In this document: positions 6,676-13,061 of the stretch, piece after piece | How positions within the stretch are numbered: the stretch's first letter is position 1 | How the letters are laid out: each line of letters opens with the position of its first letter | DNA from: QEXZ01 sp034660015 | Lineage (GTDB): Archaea > Halobacteriota > Syntropharchaeia > Alkanophagales > Methanospirareceae | Direction: 5' to 3' | Length of the DNA: 15,635 nt | Assembly: GCA_034660015.1 (NCBI GenBank) | Contig: JAYEII010000007.1 | Span: 1 to 15,635, forward strand | Program-made: the position numbers and the translations under genes | The notes under the pieces: model-generated | The model's database searches: none | Told to the model about the DNA's origin: nothing | What the model saw: the letters and a program-made list of their open reading frames with translations, nothing else

Positions 6676-8604
6676 ATGAAAGAATCAATGAGCACCGTGG
6701 ACATAGCAGCTATCGTTACAGAGCTACAAGAGCTGTTAGGAGCACGAGTCGTAAAAGCGTATCAGCCAGGTAAAGAAGAAATAAGGCTAAAACTCCATCA
6801 AAAAGATAAAGGCGGGATTGATTTGATTATCGAAGCAGGTAGGAGGATTCACATCACTAAATATAAAAGGCCCTCACCAAGAATTCCTTCTAACTTCTCG
6901 ATGTACCTCAGAAAACACCTCGGCGGCGGCAGGATTGCTCAAATACAGCAGCTTGACTTCGATAGGATAGTAAAAATAACGATAGAAAGGTGGGATAAAA
7001 AACTCAGTTTGGTCGCCGAACTGCTCCCAAGGGGGAACATTGTGGTTATTGACGAGAATGGTGCGATTGTGCAGCCGCTGAGGAGAAAGACCTTTGCATC
7101 AAGGAAAATAAAAGTAGGTGAGACGTATGAGCGACCCCCTTCACGAGGAAATCCATTGGAAATGAACGAGCAGGAACTGGCGGGGCTTTGCAAACAGGAT
7201 AAAAGCGTGGTCAGGGTTCTTGCATCAGAGCTGGGTTTAGGCAGATTATACGCGGAAGAAGTGTGTGAAGAGGCGGGGATAGAGAAAGAAAAGAAAGCGG
7301 ATGAACTCCGTTCGGATGACCTAAAAGCCATTCATGCGGCAATACATGCTATATTTGAGCCCATATTAAAAAACGACAAGTCCAAGCTGAAAGCACATAT
7401 CGTGATGGAAAAGGAAGGCAAAGAAAAAGAGGACGTGCTCCCTCTTGAGTTGAGCATCTATGAAACCAACGAGAAAGTGTTTTTTCCTTCTTTTAACGAT
7501 GCTGCGGATGATTTTTTCACCGCTCAAATAGCAGAAGAAGTGGAAGAACGAGCGAAAAACGAATACGAAAAGGAGGTTGGAAAGTACGAACGGGTTTTGA
7601 ACGAGCAACTCGAGGCACTTCGCAAATTCAAAATAAAGGAGGAAGAAAGCATAACTAAAGGTGAGCTCATCTATGCACGGTACACTGAGATAGAAAGCAT
7701 CCTGCAGGAAATGGGCAAAACGAGAAAAGTTGTCACTTTGACTCTACCCGATACCGACGTTCAACTTGAACTCGATACTTCGGTTTCTCTGCATAAGAAT
7801 GCCGGTGCGTATTATGAAAAGGCAAAAATATTCAGGAAGAAGCGGGAAGGAGTGGAACGTGCGATAGAGGGGACGAAAAAGAAGATAAAGAGGGAAAAGG
7901 AGAAAGGAATAAGCATAGAAAAGGACATGATTCCTGAGCGAAAAACGCTAAAGAAAAAGGAAGAATGGTATGAAAAATTCAGGTGGTTCGAGACTTCAGA
8001 TGGCTTTCTTGTAGTAGCAGGAAAAGACGCCACATCCAATGAGATACTTGTGAAGAAGTATATGGACGCAGATGACCTCTTTTTCCATACGCAGGCGGAG
8101 GGCGCACCGGCGGTAATAGCGAAGACCGGCGGTAAAGAAGTTTCCGATGCGTGTCTAAAGGAGATAGCCCAATTTGCAGCTTCTTATTCGAATTTGTGGA
8201 AATACGGATTCTACGAAGGCGAGTGTTATTGCGTTACGGGCGAGCAGGTGAGTAAGACACCGCCGTCGGGGGAATACATAAAGAAAGGGAGTTTTGTGGT
8301 GCGAGGTAAAAGGAAATATTTCAAAGCGGCGTTAGGACTGTGCATAGGTATTGAAAAGGCAGAAAACAGGTTGGTTGTGTGTCCCGCATCGGATTCGCAA
8401 CGGAACAAGCTGGATAATTTCGTGGAACTCGAACCGGGTGGCGATGTGGGAAAAAACGAGTTGTCAAAGGAAATTGTGAAGTTCTTTGTTGATGGTGCAA
8501 AAGGAGAAGAGAGAGAGGAAATTAAACAGATAGCAACACAGGATAAGATATTGAGTTTTCTGCCGCCAGGGAAATCGAGGATAAAAGGGGTTTATCGAAA
8601 GTAG
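6676..8604 (+). CDS. rqcH: Rqc2/NEMF (RqcH, FbpA-like) ribosome quality control protein
   Basis: Members of this family bind the 50S/60S subunit with stalled peptidyl-tRNA and recruit tRNA to extend the nascent chain with C-terminal tails. The 642-residue product has the full layout. The NFACT-N domain (about 1-210) carries FSMYLRKHLGGGRI and the conserved Asp-Arg pair D96-R97 (LDFDR), which corresponds to the tRNA-binding DR pair of bacterial RqcH. A long charged coiled coil covers about 285-430. The NFACT-R domain (about 434-560) contains WFETSDGFLVVAGKDATSNE and DDLFFHTQAEGAPAV. Start choice is open between ATG 6676 and ATG 6688; archaeal members commonly begin with a few residues before the M-S-x-x-D-I motif, so I keep 6676. 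The NFACT-C domain of larger eukaryotic members is absent, as expected. It lies next to elp3, another translation-fidelity gene. Confidence 0.92.
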   Translation: MKESMSTVDIAAIVTELQELLGARVVKAYQPGKEEIRLKLHQKDKGGIDLIIEAGRRIHITKYKRPSPRIPSNFSMYLRKHLGGGRIAQIQQLDFDRIVKITIERWDKKLSLVAELLPRGNIVVIDENGAIVQPLRRKTFASRKIKVGETYERPPSRGNPLEMNEQELAGLCKQDKSVVRVLASELGLGRLYAEEVCEEAGIEKEKKADELRSDDLKAIHAAIHAIFEPILKNDKSKLKAHIVMEKEGKEKEDVLPLELSIYETNEKVFFPSFNDAADDFFTAQIAEEVEERAKNEYEKEVGKYERVLNEQLEALRKFKIKEEESITKGELIYARYTEIESILQEMGKTRKVVTLTLPDTDVQLELDTSVSLHKNAGAYYEKAKIFRKKREGVERAIEGTKKKIKREKEKGISIEKDMIPERKTLKKKEEWYEKFRWFETSDGFLVVAGKDATSNEILVKKYMDADDLFFHTQAEGAPAVIAKTGGKEVSDACLKEIAQFAASYSNLWKYGFYEGECYCVTGEQVSKTPPSGEYIKKGSFVVRGKRKYFKAALGLCIGIEKAENRLVVCPASDSQRNKLDNFVELEPGGDVGKNELSKEIVKFFVDGAKGEEREEIKQIATQDKILSFLPPGKSRIKGVYRK

Positions 8605-8647
8605 CAGAAATGATGCCGGTCATTCCCGTAATAAATTGCAATTGATA

Positions 8648-8794
8648 AACCACGAGATTCCACGAGATTAACACAACACTTTCTTTCTTTTCCAAAGAAA
8701 GAACCTGTGCTAAGAAAGAAAAAATTATTTGTTTTTCTTTTAGCACAGGTTTTCTTTTTGTAAAAAAGAAAAAGTGTTGTGTAATCTTGTGGTT
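8648..8794. repeat. 147-bp imperfect palindrome (MITE-like or long hairpin)
   Basis: The left arm starts AACCACGAGATT and the right arm, read on the other strand, starts AACCACAAGATT. Both continue into ACACAACACTTT, a T/C-rich tract, an AAAGAAA unit and ACCTGTGCTAA, ending at a short centre around 8726-8731. The left arm has one extra tandem 11-nt unit (CCACGAGATTA). The right-arm strand and the left arm differ otherwise by scattered A/G and length changes, so this is a true extended hairpin and not a simple A/T-rich run. It begins 44 bp after the Rqc2 gene. T-runs on both strands could end transcription. No gene is inside it. Confidence 0.8.
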
Positions 8795-8820
8795 AATAAT
8801 AAAGAAATCGTTTATTGAAA

Positions 8821-9006
8821 ATGAGGTTGAAGGAAATGAAGATTAGCAATCAGCTAAAGGGAGGTATATACAAAGTAAGTTTCGGATATCATTCCAAATT
8901 GGATGGATATGCGACATGGATGTCGGATATACCTACGTTAAGTGAAATTACGAGCCCGCACAAAAGGGCTTTTAAATTTAAAATGCAAATCAACAAAATT
9001 AACTGA
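8821..9006 (+). CDS. Unrecognised small ORF, doubtful
   Basis: ATG 8821 opens 61 codons (beginning MRLKEMKISNQLKGG, ending QINKIN). It lies between the 147-bp palindrome and a decayed transposase. I recognise no family, and there is no Shine-Dalgarno sequence in front of it. Lys, Ile and Ser content fits A/T-rich non-coding DNA about as well as a gene. It could be a remnant of a longer gene broken by the mobile DNA around it. Confidence 0.15.
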   Translation: MRLKEMKISNQLKGGIYKVSFGYHSKLDGYATWMSDIPTLSEITSPHKRAFKFKMQINKIN

Positions 9007-9052
9007 GGGTCGGGAATGCTTCAAACGGCACAGTCTAATTTTCTAGTGATAG

Positions 9053-9373
9053 AATAGGATACACTCTTTCGGAAGATTTTTAACATCCGAAAGAGAATAT
9101 ATCCATGGCGACCCAAATGGTATTTGTAAACACCAATTTATTAAACTTTCCGCAGATAGAGGTACTTCTTACCAGCTTATGAGGCTTCACCATGTCTCAT
9201 ATCAAGGAATCTCTTCGATAATGGAACTCATTTACCCACGAGGAAAGGATATCATCTTCAATGCGTTCAACGACTCAGTTGAGAAAAGCGTTATTCCACC
9301 CGTAGAAGATATTCAGATTGTTCTCTATGACGAACAGCATCCGAAGGAGGGCAGGGATACTGGGCAGATGTAA
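9053..9373 (+). pseudogene. Probable remnant of a DDE transposase (N-terminal half)
   Basis: The frame is open from 9053 to the TAA-containing stop after 9370 but has no good start; the first ATG is at 9179. Its later part reads LHHVSYQGISSIMELIYPRGKD, then IPPVEDIQIVLYDEQHPKEGR. The last stretch (a strand ending in Y-D-E-Q) resembles the region around the first catalytic Asp of certain archaeal ISNCY-type DDE transposases that I remember, where the sequence continues into a long catalytic domain. Here it ends seven residues later. I therefore read it as a truncated remnant, with moderate doubt. The frame also runs through the 10-bp hairpin at 9064-9095. Confidence 0.35.
9064..9095. repeat. 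Perfect 10-bp inverted repeat
   Basis: CTCTTTCGGA and TCCGAAAGAG are exact reverse complements with a 12-nt loop. The repeat stands at the upstream edge of the transposase remnant. It could be a subterminal structure of that element, a terminator-like hairpin or an operator; no T-run follows it. Confidence 0.5.
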
Positions 9374-9460
9374 GAAGACACTTTTGGATGCGTTTTTGCG
9401 GTTCATGCCGTTTTTGGATTCTGGGTGAAGTTTAATCCTGAATTCAAATTTACGTGATCT

Positions 9461-9517
9461 TAAAAAACAGGTTAGCGGTAGCTATCGCTTTTTTTCTTGC
9501 TAAACTGGTTGTTTTTG
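9461..9517 (+). repeat. Nested hairpin followed by a T-run (terminator-like)
   Basis: AGCGGTAG (9474-9481) abuts CTATCGCT (9482-9489); all eight pairs form in RNA if one G-U pair is allowed. Seven T residues follow (9489-9495). An outer arm, AAAAACAGGTTAGC-like on the left, pairs with GCTAAACTGGTTGTTTTT on the right with a small bulge, so the whole can also fold as one larger stem. It could end transcripts coming from the left, or be part of a decayed mobile element. Confidence 0.45.
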
Positions 9518-9575
9518 AGATTTTGGTGCTATTTTGGATGCAAATATGGGATTTTGGATAGAAAGCCGGCGGGGA

Positions 9576-9611
9576 ATCACTTCATAGTGGTTTACTCTAT
9601 GCAAAAGTGAT
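9576..9611. repeat. 12-bp hairpin with a 3-nt bulge
   Basis: ATCACTTCATAG (9576-9587) pairs with CTATGCAAAAGTGAT (9597-9611), leaving CAA bulged and a 9-nt loop. It is too exact to be chance in a short gap. No function can be assigned. Confidence 0.5.
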
Positions 9612-9658
9612 GAAAATGTCGTATGCGGAGGATGAAAAGTTTAAATATCACTAGATTT

Positions 9659-9910
9659 TTAGATAGTGCCAACATTGCCTTTGTTTGTTTCTATGTAAAT
9701 GTCAGGACGAGAACCTTGTTCTCCTGCAAATGCAGGATATTCTCGGCGGACTGCGATTATTTTTTCGTCTTTTTCTTTGTCTAAATCGGGCAATATCCGT
9801 TTATCAGATACGTTCGATAAAATATAGTAAAAATTAGTACCTATTATTTCAAATATCTGCACCAATTTCTCTTGAAACTTTTTTTCTTTCCAATCGATTT
9901 GATTTTCCAT
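9659..9910 (-). CDS. Short uncharacterised protein, possibly truncated
   Basis: The 83-residue frame starts at an ATG (9910) with a good Shine-Dalgarno GAGGTGA and a 5-nt spacer, which argues for real translation. The first half is charged and helical (IDWKEKKFQEKLVQIFEIIG). The last 15 residues read GSRPDIYIETNKGNVGTI. RPD-x-IxIE followed by a hydrophobic strand recalls the first half of a PD-(D/E)XK nuclease core, where an E-x-K would come next, but the frame stops exactly there. I see no E-x-K in other frames just beyond. It may be a cut-down nuclease or simply an unrelated small protein. It is divergent from trpC, with a shared 199-bp regulatory region. Confidence 0.5.
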   Translation of the reverse strand: MENQIDWKEKKFQEKLVQIFEIIGTNFYYILSNVSDKRILPDLDKEKDEKIIAVRREYPAFAGEQGSRPDIYIETNKGNVGTI

Positions 9911-10013
9911 AGTTCTCACCTCTTTTACGTCTATGCAATGTCACCTAACAGTGAATAAACGAACTTAACTTCGTCTTTAGGCGAACCATATATTTTTCTT
10001 CATTCCCTCCTCA

Positions 10014-10036
10014 TTGCAATATGTTATAGATTACAA
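10014..10036. promoter_or_regulatory. Inverted repeat TTGCAAT-N9-ATTACAA, operator candidate
   Basis: The 7-bp half sites (TTGCAAT and, inverted, TTGTAAT) differ at one position and their centres are 16 bp apart. The repeat abuts the TATAAATAA element at 10037 and lies between the divergent short ORF and trpC. That position suits a repressor or activator site acting on either promoter. No cognate regulator is encoded in the window. Confidence 0.35.
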
Positions 10037-10067
10037 TATAAATAACTACCGTCGAAAAATATAAATT
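10037..10067 (+). promoter_or_regulatory. TATA boxes for the trpC cluster
   Basis: Two TATA-like elements stand in tandem: TATAAATAA (10037-10045) and AAATATAAATT (10057-10067). Starts about 25 nt downstream would fall near 10065 and 10087, leaving leaders of about 45 and 23 nt before the trpC ATG. The second is the closer match in spacing for a short-leader archaeal mRNA. There is no strong Shine-Dalgarno before trpC. Confidence 0.5.
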
Positions 10068-10109
10068 ATTGCACGCCTACTTAAAACTCTATACAAAATT
10101 TCGAGAAAA

Positions 10110-10877
10110 ATGGTAGAAGAAATACTAAAAAGGAAGGGAGAGACCATTGATAGGTTAAAGCAACGAAGAAGCATAAAAGAAGCGATATTAGAGGCGAAAA
10201 AAGCAGGAAAAAGACCTATAATCGCAGAAGTAAAAAGAAGAGGCTTAAAAGAAGGAGAAAAAGAGATAGAAATAGAAGCTGTGGAAGCGGCGAACCAAAT
10301 GGAAAAAGGCGGTGCATGTGCAATGTCCGTTCTAACAGACGAGGCGTTTTCAGGTAGTTTAGAGGATTTAAAAACCGTTAAACTCTCCGTTGACCTGCCC
10401 GTATTGAGAAAGGACTTCATTTTCGATGACTTCCAGATGTACGAATCCTACGCGTATGGCGCAAATGCGATACTGTTAATAGCGAGATTCTTAAGTGCTG
10501 CGAGATTAAACGAGCTGGCAAAAATGGCTTCTTTGCTTGGTATGGGATCGCTTATCGAGATAGATAGCGAATCGAAAGACAAGATTTGTGATGCTGAGAT
10601 TGACCTGCCCGGGATTGCATCTGCTTCGTTAATAGGCATAAATAACCGAGACCTGGATACGTTTGAAGTAAACTTGGGAACTTTCGAGCAGATTGCGCCC
10701 GAGGTTAAACCCCAGCTACCCACGGATGTTCCTTTGGTCGCGATGAGCGGAATAGATAGTAAAGAAGACGCGAGGAGAATGTTCGATGCAGGTGCAGATG
10801 TTTTGCTTGTAGGCACGTCCATCATGAATGCAGAGGATATAGAAGGTAAAGTAAGGAATTTTGTGAATATTTACTAA
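10110..10877 (+). CDS. trpC: Indole-3-glycerol phosphate synthase
   Basis: TrpC closes the indole ring from CdRP in tryptophan synthesis. The 255-residue protein is a full-length (beta/alpha)8 barrel with the known active-site residues in order: E40 and K42 in IIAEVKRRG, K101 in LRKDFIFDDFQ, E150 in SLIEI, N178 in GINNRD, and S213-G214 in AMSGI. The phosphate loop LLVGTSIM is at 232-239. The first strand reads AEVKRRGLKEG, where most homologues have an A-E-x-K-R-x-S-P-S-x-G motif. The usual Ser-Pro-Ser is changed, a point of variation near the substrate entrance. No other trp gene lies in the window, so trpC is separate from any trp operon here. It is 39 bp upstream of the dockerin-like gene and likely cotranscribed with it. 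Confidence 0.95.
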   Translation: MVEEILKRKGETIDRLKQRRSIKEAILEAKKAGKRPIIAEVKRRGLKEGEKEIEIEAVEAANQMEKGGACAMSVLTDEAFSGSLEDLKTVKLSVDLPVLRKDFIFDDFQMYESYAYGANAILLIARFLSAARLNELAKMASLLGMGSLIEIDSESKDKICDAEIDLPGIASASLIGINNRDLDTFEVNLGTFEQIAPEVKPQLPTDVPLVAMSGIDSKEDARRMFDAGADVLLVGTSIMNAEDIEGKVRNFVNIY

Positions 10878-10916
10878 AGGAGAAAAACAAAAAGAAAAAA
10901 AAAGAGACGAAACAAG

Positions 10917-11774
10917 ATGGTAAAAATTTACGGGATTGCAAAGTATTTCAAATTTTTAAATTTGAGCTTATTGCTTTTGCTTCTCTATGGATTCACGACA
11001 GGAGCTTGCGCGGGGCAACAAGAGCAAAAAGTCGCCGGGCTGACTGACCTCGATTTTAATGACGATGGATACATCAATCAACTCGATCAGGATATCCTTA
11101 AGTCGCATTTCAACGAAAGGTATAGTAGATATGTAGCATGGGACTTGAACGCGGATTTTCGATGCGATTGCAAGGACTTTTATTATTTCGCAGACCACAT
11201 TCCTTTAAATTATCGGTATCAAGTAGCGGTGAATATTTCAGCCTGGAACCTGTCCAATTATACGATAGAGAGAGGCGAAGAGCCTGTAATTATTCTTGAC
11301 GAGGTTATTTATCCTCAGAATCCAAGCCGAACGGTTACGTGGGTAGAACATTATACGAGTCTTGAATCGCCTAAGAACGACAGCGCTGTATGTGTCCATT
11401 ACGCTCGTGACCTCTGCCGATTGGCATACCGAAGTTTAGGACCGAAGACGATAGCCTGGGGCTCTTCTGGCGTTCACGCATACGGAATAATATATACGGG
11501 CGGTAACTGGCGAGATTTGTCTAATTGGTTTATAATTGACCCGTTCTGGAAATTGTATGGGTTTGAGGACATTTCAACTGCAATGGGCTATCATAATACG
11601 CATACGATAAAAATCCTGCTGGATGAAGGGCGTTATGGCTATTGGGCAATCCATTTGGCAGTAGATTATGATAATAGGACGGTTTACGACCCTTATAAAG
11701 CGGAATACAGGATAGGGAAATTCAGAGAGCCAAAAGGAAATACTGCCAAATCCCAAACCACAAATCCCGATTAA
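10917..11774 (+). CDS. Secreted dockerin-like and transglutaminase-like domain protein
   Basis: The first 32 residues are a signal peptide: a basic start, then a Leu-rich core (LLLLLLYGF) and ACA|GQQ as a likely cleavage site. A weak lipobox-like TGAC gives C31 as an alternative lipid anchor. Residues 44-92 form a duplicated type I dockerin/EF-hand-like unit: D46-x-N48-x-D50-G51-x-x-N-x-x-D57, and D76-x-N78-x-D80...D87. The second loop lacks the Gly and has two Cys. The rest resembles a transglutaminase-like cysteine hydrolase: C159 in SAVCVHYARDLC, H187 in SGVHAYG, D208 in FIIDPFW, in the order of the catalytic triad. Substrate is unknown. An N-terminal dockerin is unusual, as dockerins most often end proteins. 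It sits 39 bp after trpC and 26 bp before the agmatinase gene, so cotranscription is likely, but I see no metabolic link. Confidence 0.7.
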   Translation: MVKIYGIAKYFKFLNLSLLLLLLYGFTTGACAGQQEQKVAGLTDLDFNDDGYINQLDQDILKSHFNERYSRYVAWDLNADFRCDCKDFYYFADHIPLNYRYQVAVNISAWNLSNYTIERGEEPVIILDEVIYPQNPSRTVTWVEHYTSLESPKNDSAVCVHYARDLCRLAYRSLGPKTIAWGSSGVHAYGIIYTGGNWRDLSNWFIIDPFWKLYGFEDISTAMGYHNTHTIKILLDEGRYGYWAIHLAVDYDNRTVYDPYKAEYRIGKFREPKGNTAKSQTTNPD

Positions 11775-11800
11775 ATCAAATCCAGAGGAAGTTTCTTTGT

Positions 11801-12673
11801 ATGATGAAACTCGCGGGCTCGCTATCGGAAAAAGACAAGGAAAAAGCGTTGTATGAAATAATCGGCGTGCCGTATGACGGTAACGCCATCAATAAAGGGT
11901 CGAGAGAAGGACCAAAAGCGATAAGGAATGCATCTCAGCGGCTTGAGACTTTTCTGTGGCACAAAAAACTTGAACTGTCCGATTTACTGTATTACGACTA
12001 TGGCGATATAAAGTTAAAGTTAGAGCACAATCATTTCTTTAAAGCACAGAACATTGCGGAATTGGTACTTGAGCATACAAGAATTAGGCGGGTTTTTTTA
12101 GGCGGTGACCATTCTGTTACGTATCCTCTCGTTAAATACCTGTTCGAGCATGGTGAAGTCGCCAGCGTGATTTCCATAGATGCACACGCGGATTTCCGTG
12201 ATTCGTACCGGGGGAATAAAATTTCCAATGCCTGCGTGATGCGAAGGATAGCGGAACTGGTAGGATTTGAGCATATAATTGAAATAGGCGTCAGGTCTTC
12301 CTCTGCGGATGAGTACGCACCGCTGGACAAAATAGCGATTTACGATGCTGATGTGATGCACGAAAAGGGTGTGCAGGGCGTATTGGAAGAAATAGGCAAA
12401 GGAAAAGAAAAAACATATCTCTCTATTGATATTGACGTGCTTGACCCGGGCATAGCACCAGGAGTAGAGCATCCAGAGCCTTGTGGACTCTCGCTCGAAA
12501 GTTTGATTTCGCTGGTGCAGGGAATAATAAAGGGACGAAATGTAGTTGCGAGTGACGTGGTGGAGGTAAATCCGGGATTGGACATTGCTAACGGGATTAC
12601 AAGTCTTAACGCAGCAAGAGTCGTGTTTGAGATATTGGCATGCTACGGGGAGCGGGATAATCGTGATGATTAA
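11801..12673 (+). CDS. speB: Agmatinase-family ureohydrolase (SpeB)
   Basis: Agmatinase hydrolyses agmatine to putrescine and urea with two Mn ions. The 290-residue protein has all six usual metal ligands: H104 (FLGGDH), D127, H129 and D131 (SIDAHAD), and D210 and D212 (SIDID). The signature SIDIDVLDPGIAPGVEHPEP is intact, as is the end VVEVNPGLDIANGITS. One oddity: the segment after DAHAD reads KISNACVMRRI. Arginase/agmatinase relatives normally have a His at N143 (as in SHA), the residue equivalent to arginase His141. The gene starts with two Met codons; GAGGAAG lies about 10 nt upstream. In archaea, agmatine-derived polyamines support hypusine formation on aIF5A and general polyamine supply, so the role here is likely polyamine synthesis. 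A related ureohydrolase specificity cannot be excluded. Confidence 0.88.
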   Translation: MMKLAGSLSEKDKEKALYEIIGVPYDGNAINKGSREGPKAIRNASQRLETFLWHKKLELSDLLYYDYGDIKLKLEHNHFFKAQNIAELVLEHTRIRRVFLGGDHSVTYPLVKYLFEHGEVASVISIDAHADFRDSYRGNKISNACVMRRIAELVGFEHIIEIGVRSSSADEYAPLDKIAIYDADVMHEKGVQGVLEEIGKGKEKTYLSIDIDVLDPGIAPGVEHPEPCGLSLESLISLVQGIIKGRNVVASDVVEVNPGLDIANGITSLNAARVVFEILACYGERDNRDD

Positions 12674-12710
12674 TTAGCGTGAAATTAGAAAAGCAATAAA
12701 TGTGCTTGCA

Positions 12711-12723
12711 TTAAATATATATT
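12711..12723 (+). promoter_or_regulatory. TATA box of tRNA-Arg
   Basis: TTAAATATATATT lies 9-21 bp before the first base of the tRNA. This A/T-rich block has the composition and roughly the distance expected for an archaeal TATA element driving a tRNA gene. Confidence 0.5.
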
Positions 12724-12731
12724 AATATTAA

Positions 12732-12804
12732 GGAGTCGTGTGGTAGCGGACTATCCCTTCGGGCTTCGGACCCGATGACCTGGGTTCAAATCCCAGCGAC
12801 TCCG
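12732..12804 (+). tRNA. tRNA-Arg, anticodon TCG
   Basis: Acceptor arms GGAGTCG (12732-12738) and CGACTCC (12797-12803) pair perfectly, with G as the unpaired base 73. The anticodon stem TCGGG/CCCGA encloses the loop CTTCGGA, giving TCG, which reads CGA and probably other CGN Arg codons. The T arm is CTGGG-TTCAAAT-CCCAG. The D arm is poor: TGGT pairs with ATCC only with a T-C mismatch and a G-T pair, and one extra base stands between the D and anticodon stems. CCA is not encoded. No intron is seen. Confidence 0.9.
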
Positions 12805-12812
12805 CTACAAAC

Positions 12813-12818
12813 TTTTTT
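12813..12818 (+). terminator. T-run after tRNA-Arg
   Basis: Six T residues begin 9 bp after the tRNA 3' end. Archaeal polymerase stops at such U-rich runs, so this is a plausible end for the tRNA transcript. Confidence 0.4.
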
Positions 12819-12827
12819 GCTACGCGA

Positions 12828-12884
12828 AAACCTTTACTAAACACTTTTTCTTTTTACAAAAGAAAATTTTCTAAACAAAGGTTT
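12828..12884. repeat. Interspersed repeat hairpin between the two tRNA genes
   Basis: AAACCTTT (12828-12835) and AAAGGTTT (12877-12884) pair exactly. The inside contains ACACTTTTTCTTTTTACAAA, continuing to GAAAA, which matches the inverted right arm of the 8648-8794 palindrome (8751-8777) with only two single-base length differences. It therefore belongs to the same repeat family. Confidence 0.6.
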
Positions 12885-12926
12885 GTTTTGGATTTTGTGC
12901 TTGATGCTTGGAATTTGAGATTTTTA
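12885..12926. repeat. T/G-rich TTGGAATTTGAGATTT tract
   Basis: The tract GATTTTGTGCTTGATGCTTGG runs into AATTTGAGATTTTT. I recall similar runs (gattttggtgcttggaatttg) between genes of many environmental bacteria and archaea. A similar run occurs near 9515-9560. It is noncoding and seems repeated rather than functional. Confidence 0.35.
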
Positions 12927-12927
12927 A

Positions 12928-13011
12928 TGCGGGGGGCGTGATTTGAACACGCGGACTCCTGCGAGACAGGGTCCTAAGCCCTGCGCCTTTTCCAGACTCA
13001 GCAACCCCCGC
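12928..13011 (-). tRNA. tRNA-Leu, anticodon TAG
   Basis: The acceptor stem GCGGGGG/CCCCCGC pairs perfectly, with A as base 73. The anticodon stem CAGGG/CCCTG encloses CTTAGGA, giving TAG, which reads CTA Leu codons. The long variable arm with a CTC-GCAG-GAG stem marks a class II tRNA (Leu or Ser). The T arm is GCGTG-TTCAAAT-CACGC. CCA is not encoded. It lies 50 bp after the acyl-CoA dehydrogenase on the same strand and might share its transcript. Confidence 0.93.
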
Positions 13012-13061
13012 GCAAATTAACAAAACAACTTCGCTTTTCCTTATTTCTTCGTCTCGGGCAT

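Larger units (their letters stand above)
9374..9658. other. Gene-free stretch with hairpins and TTTTGGAT repeats
   Basis: No frame here looks coding. It holds two hairpins listed separately (9461-9517 and 9576-9611) and several copies of TTTTGGAT or TTTTGGTG spaced irregularly, including TTTTGGATGC near 9382 and again near 9532. The part from about 9515 to 9560 resembles the T/G-rich tract at 12885-12926. A TATA-like TTTAAATATCAC at 9640-9651 points rightward but has no plus-strand gene behind it. Confidence 0.5.
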
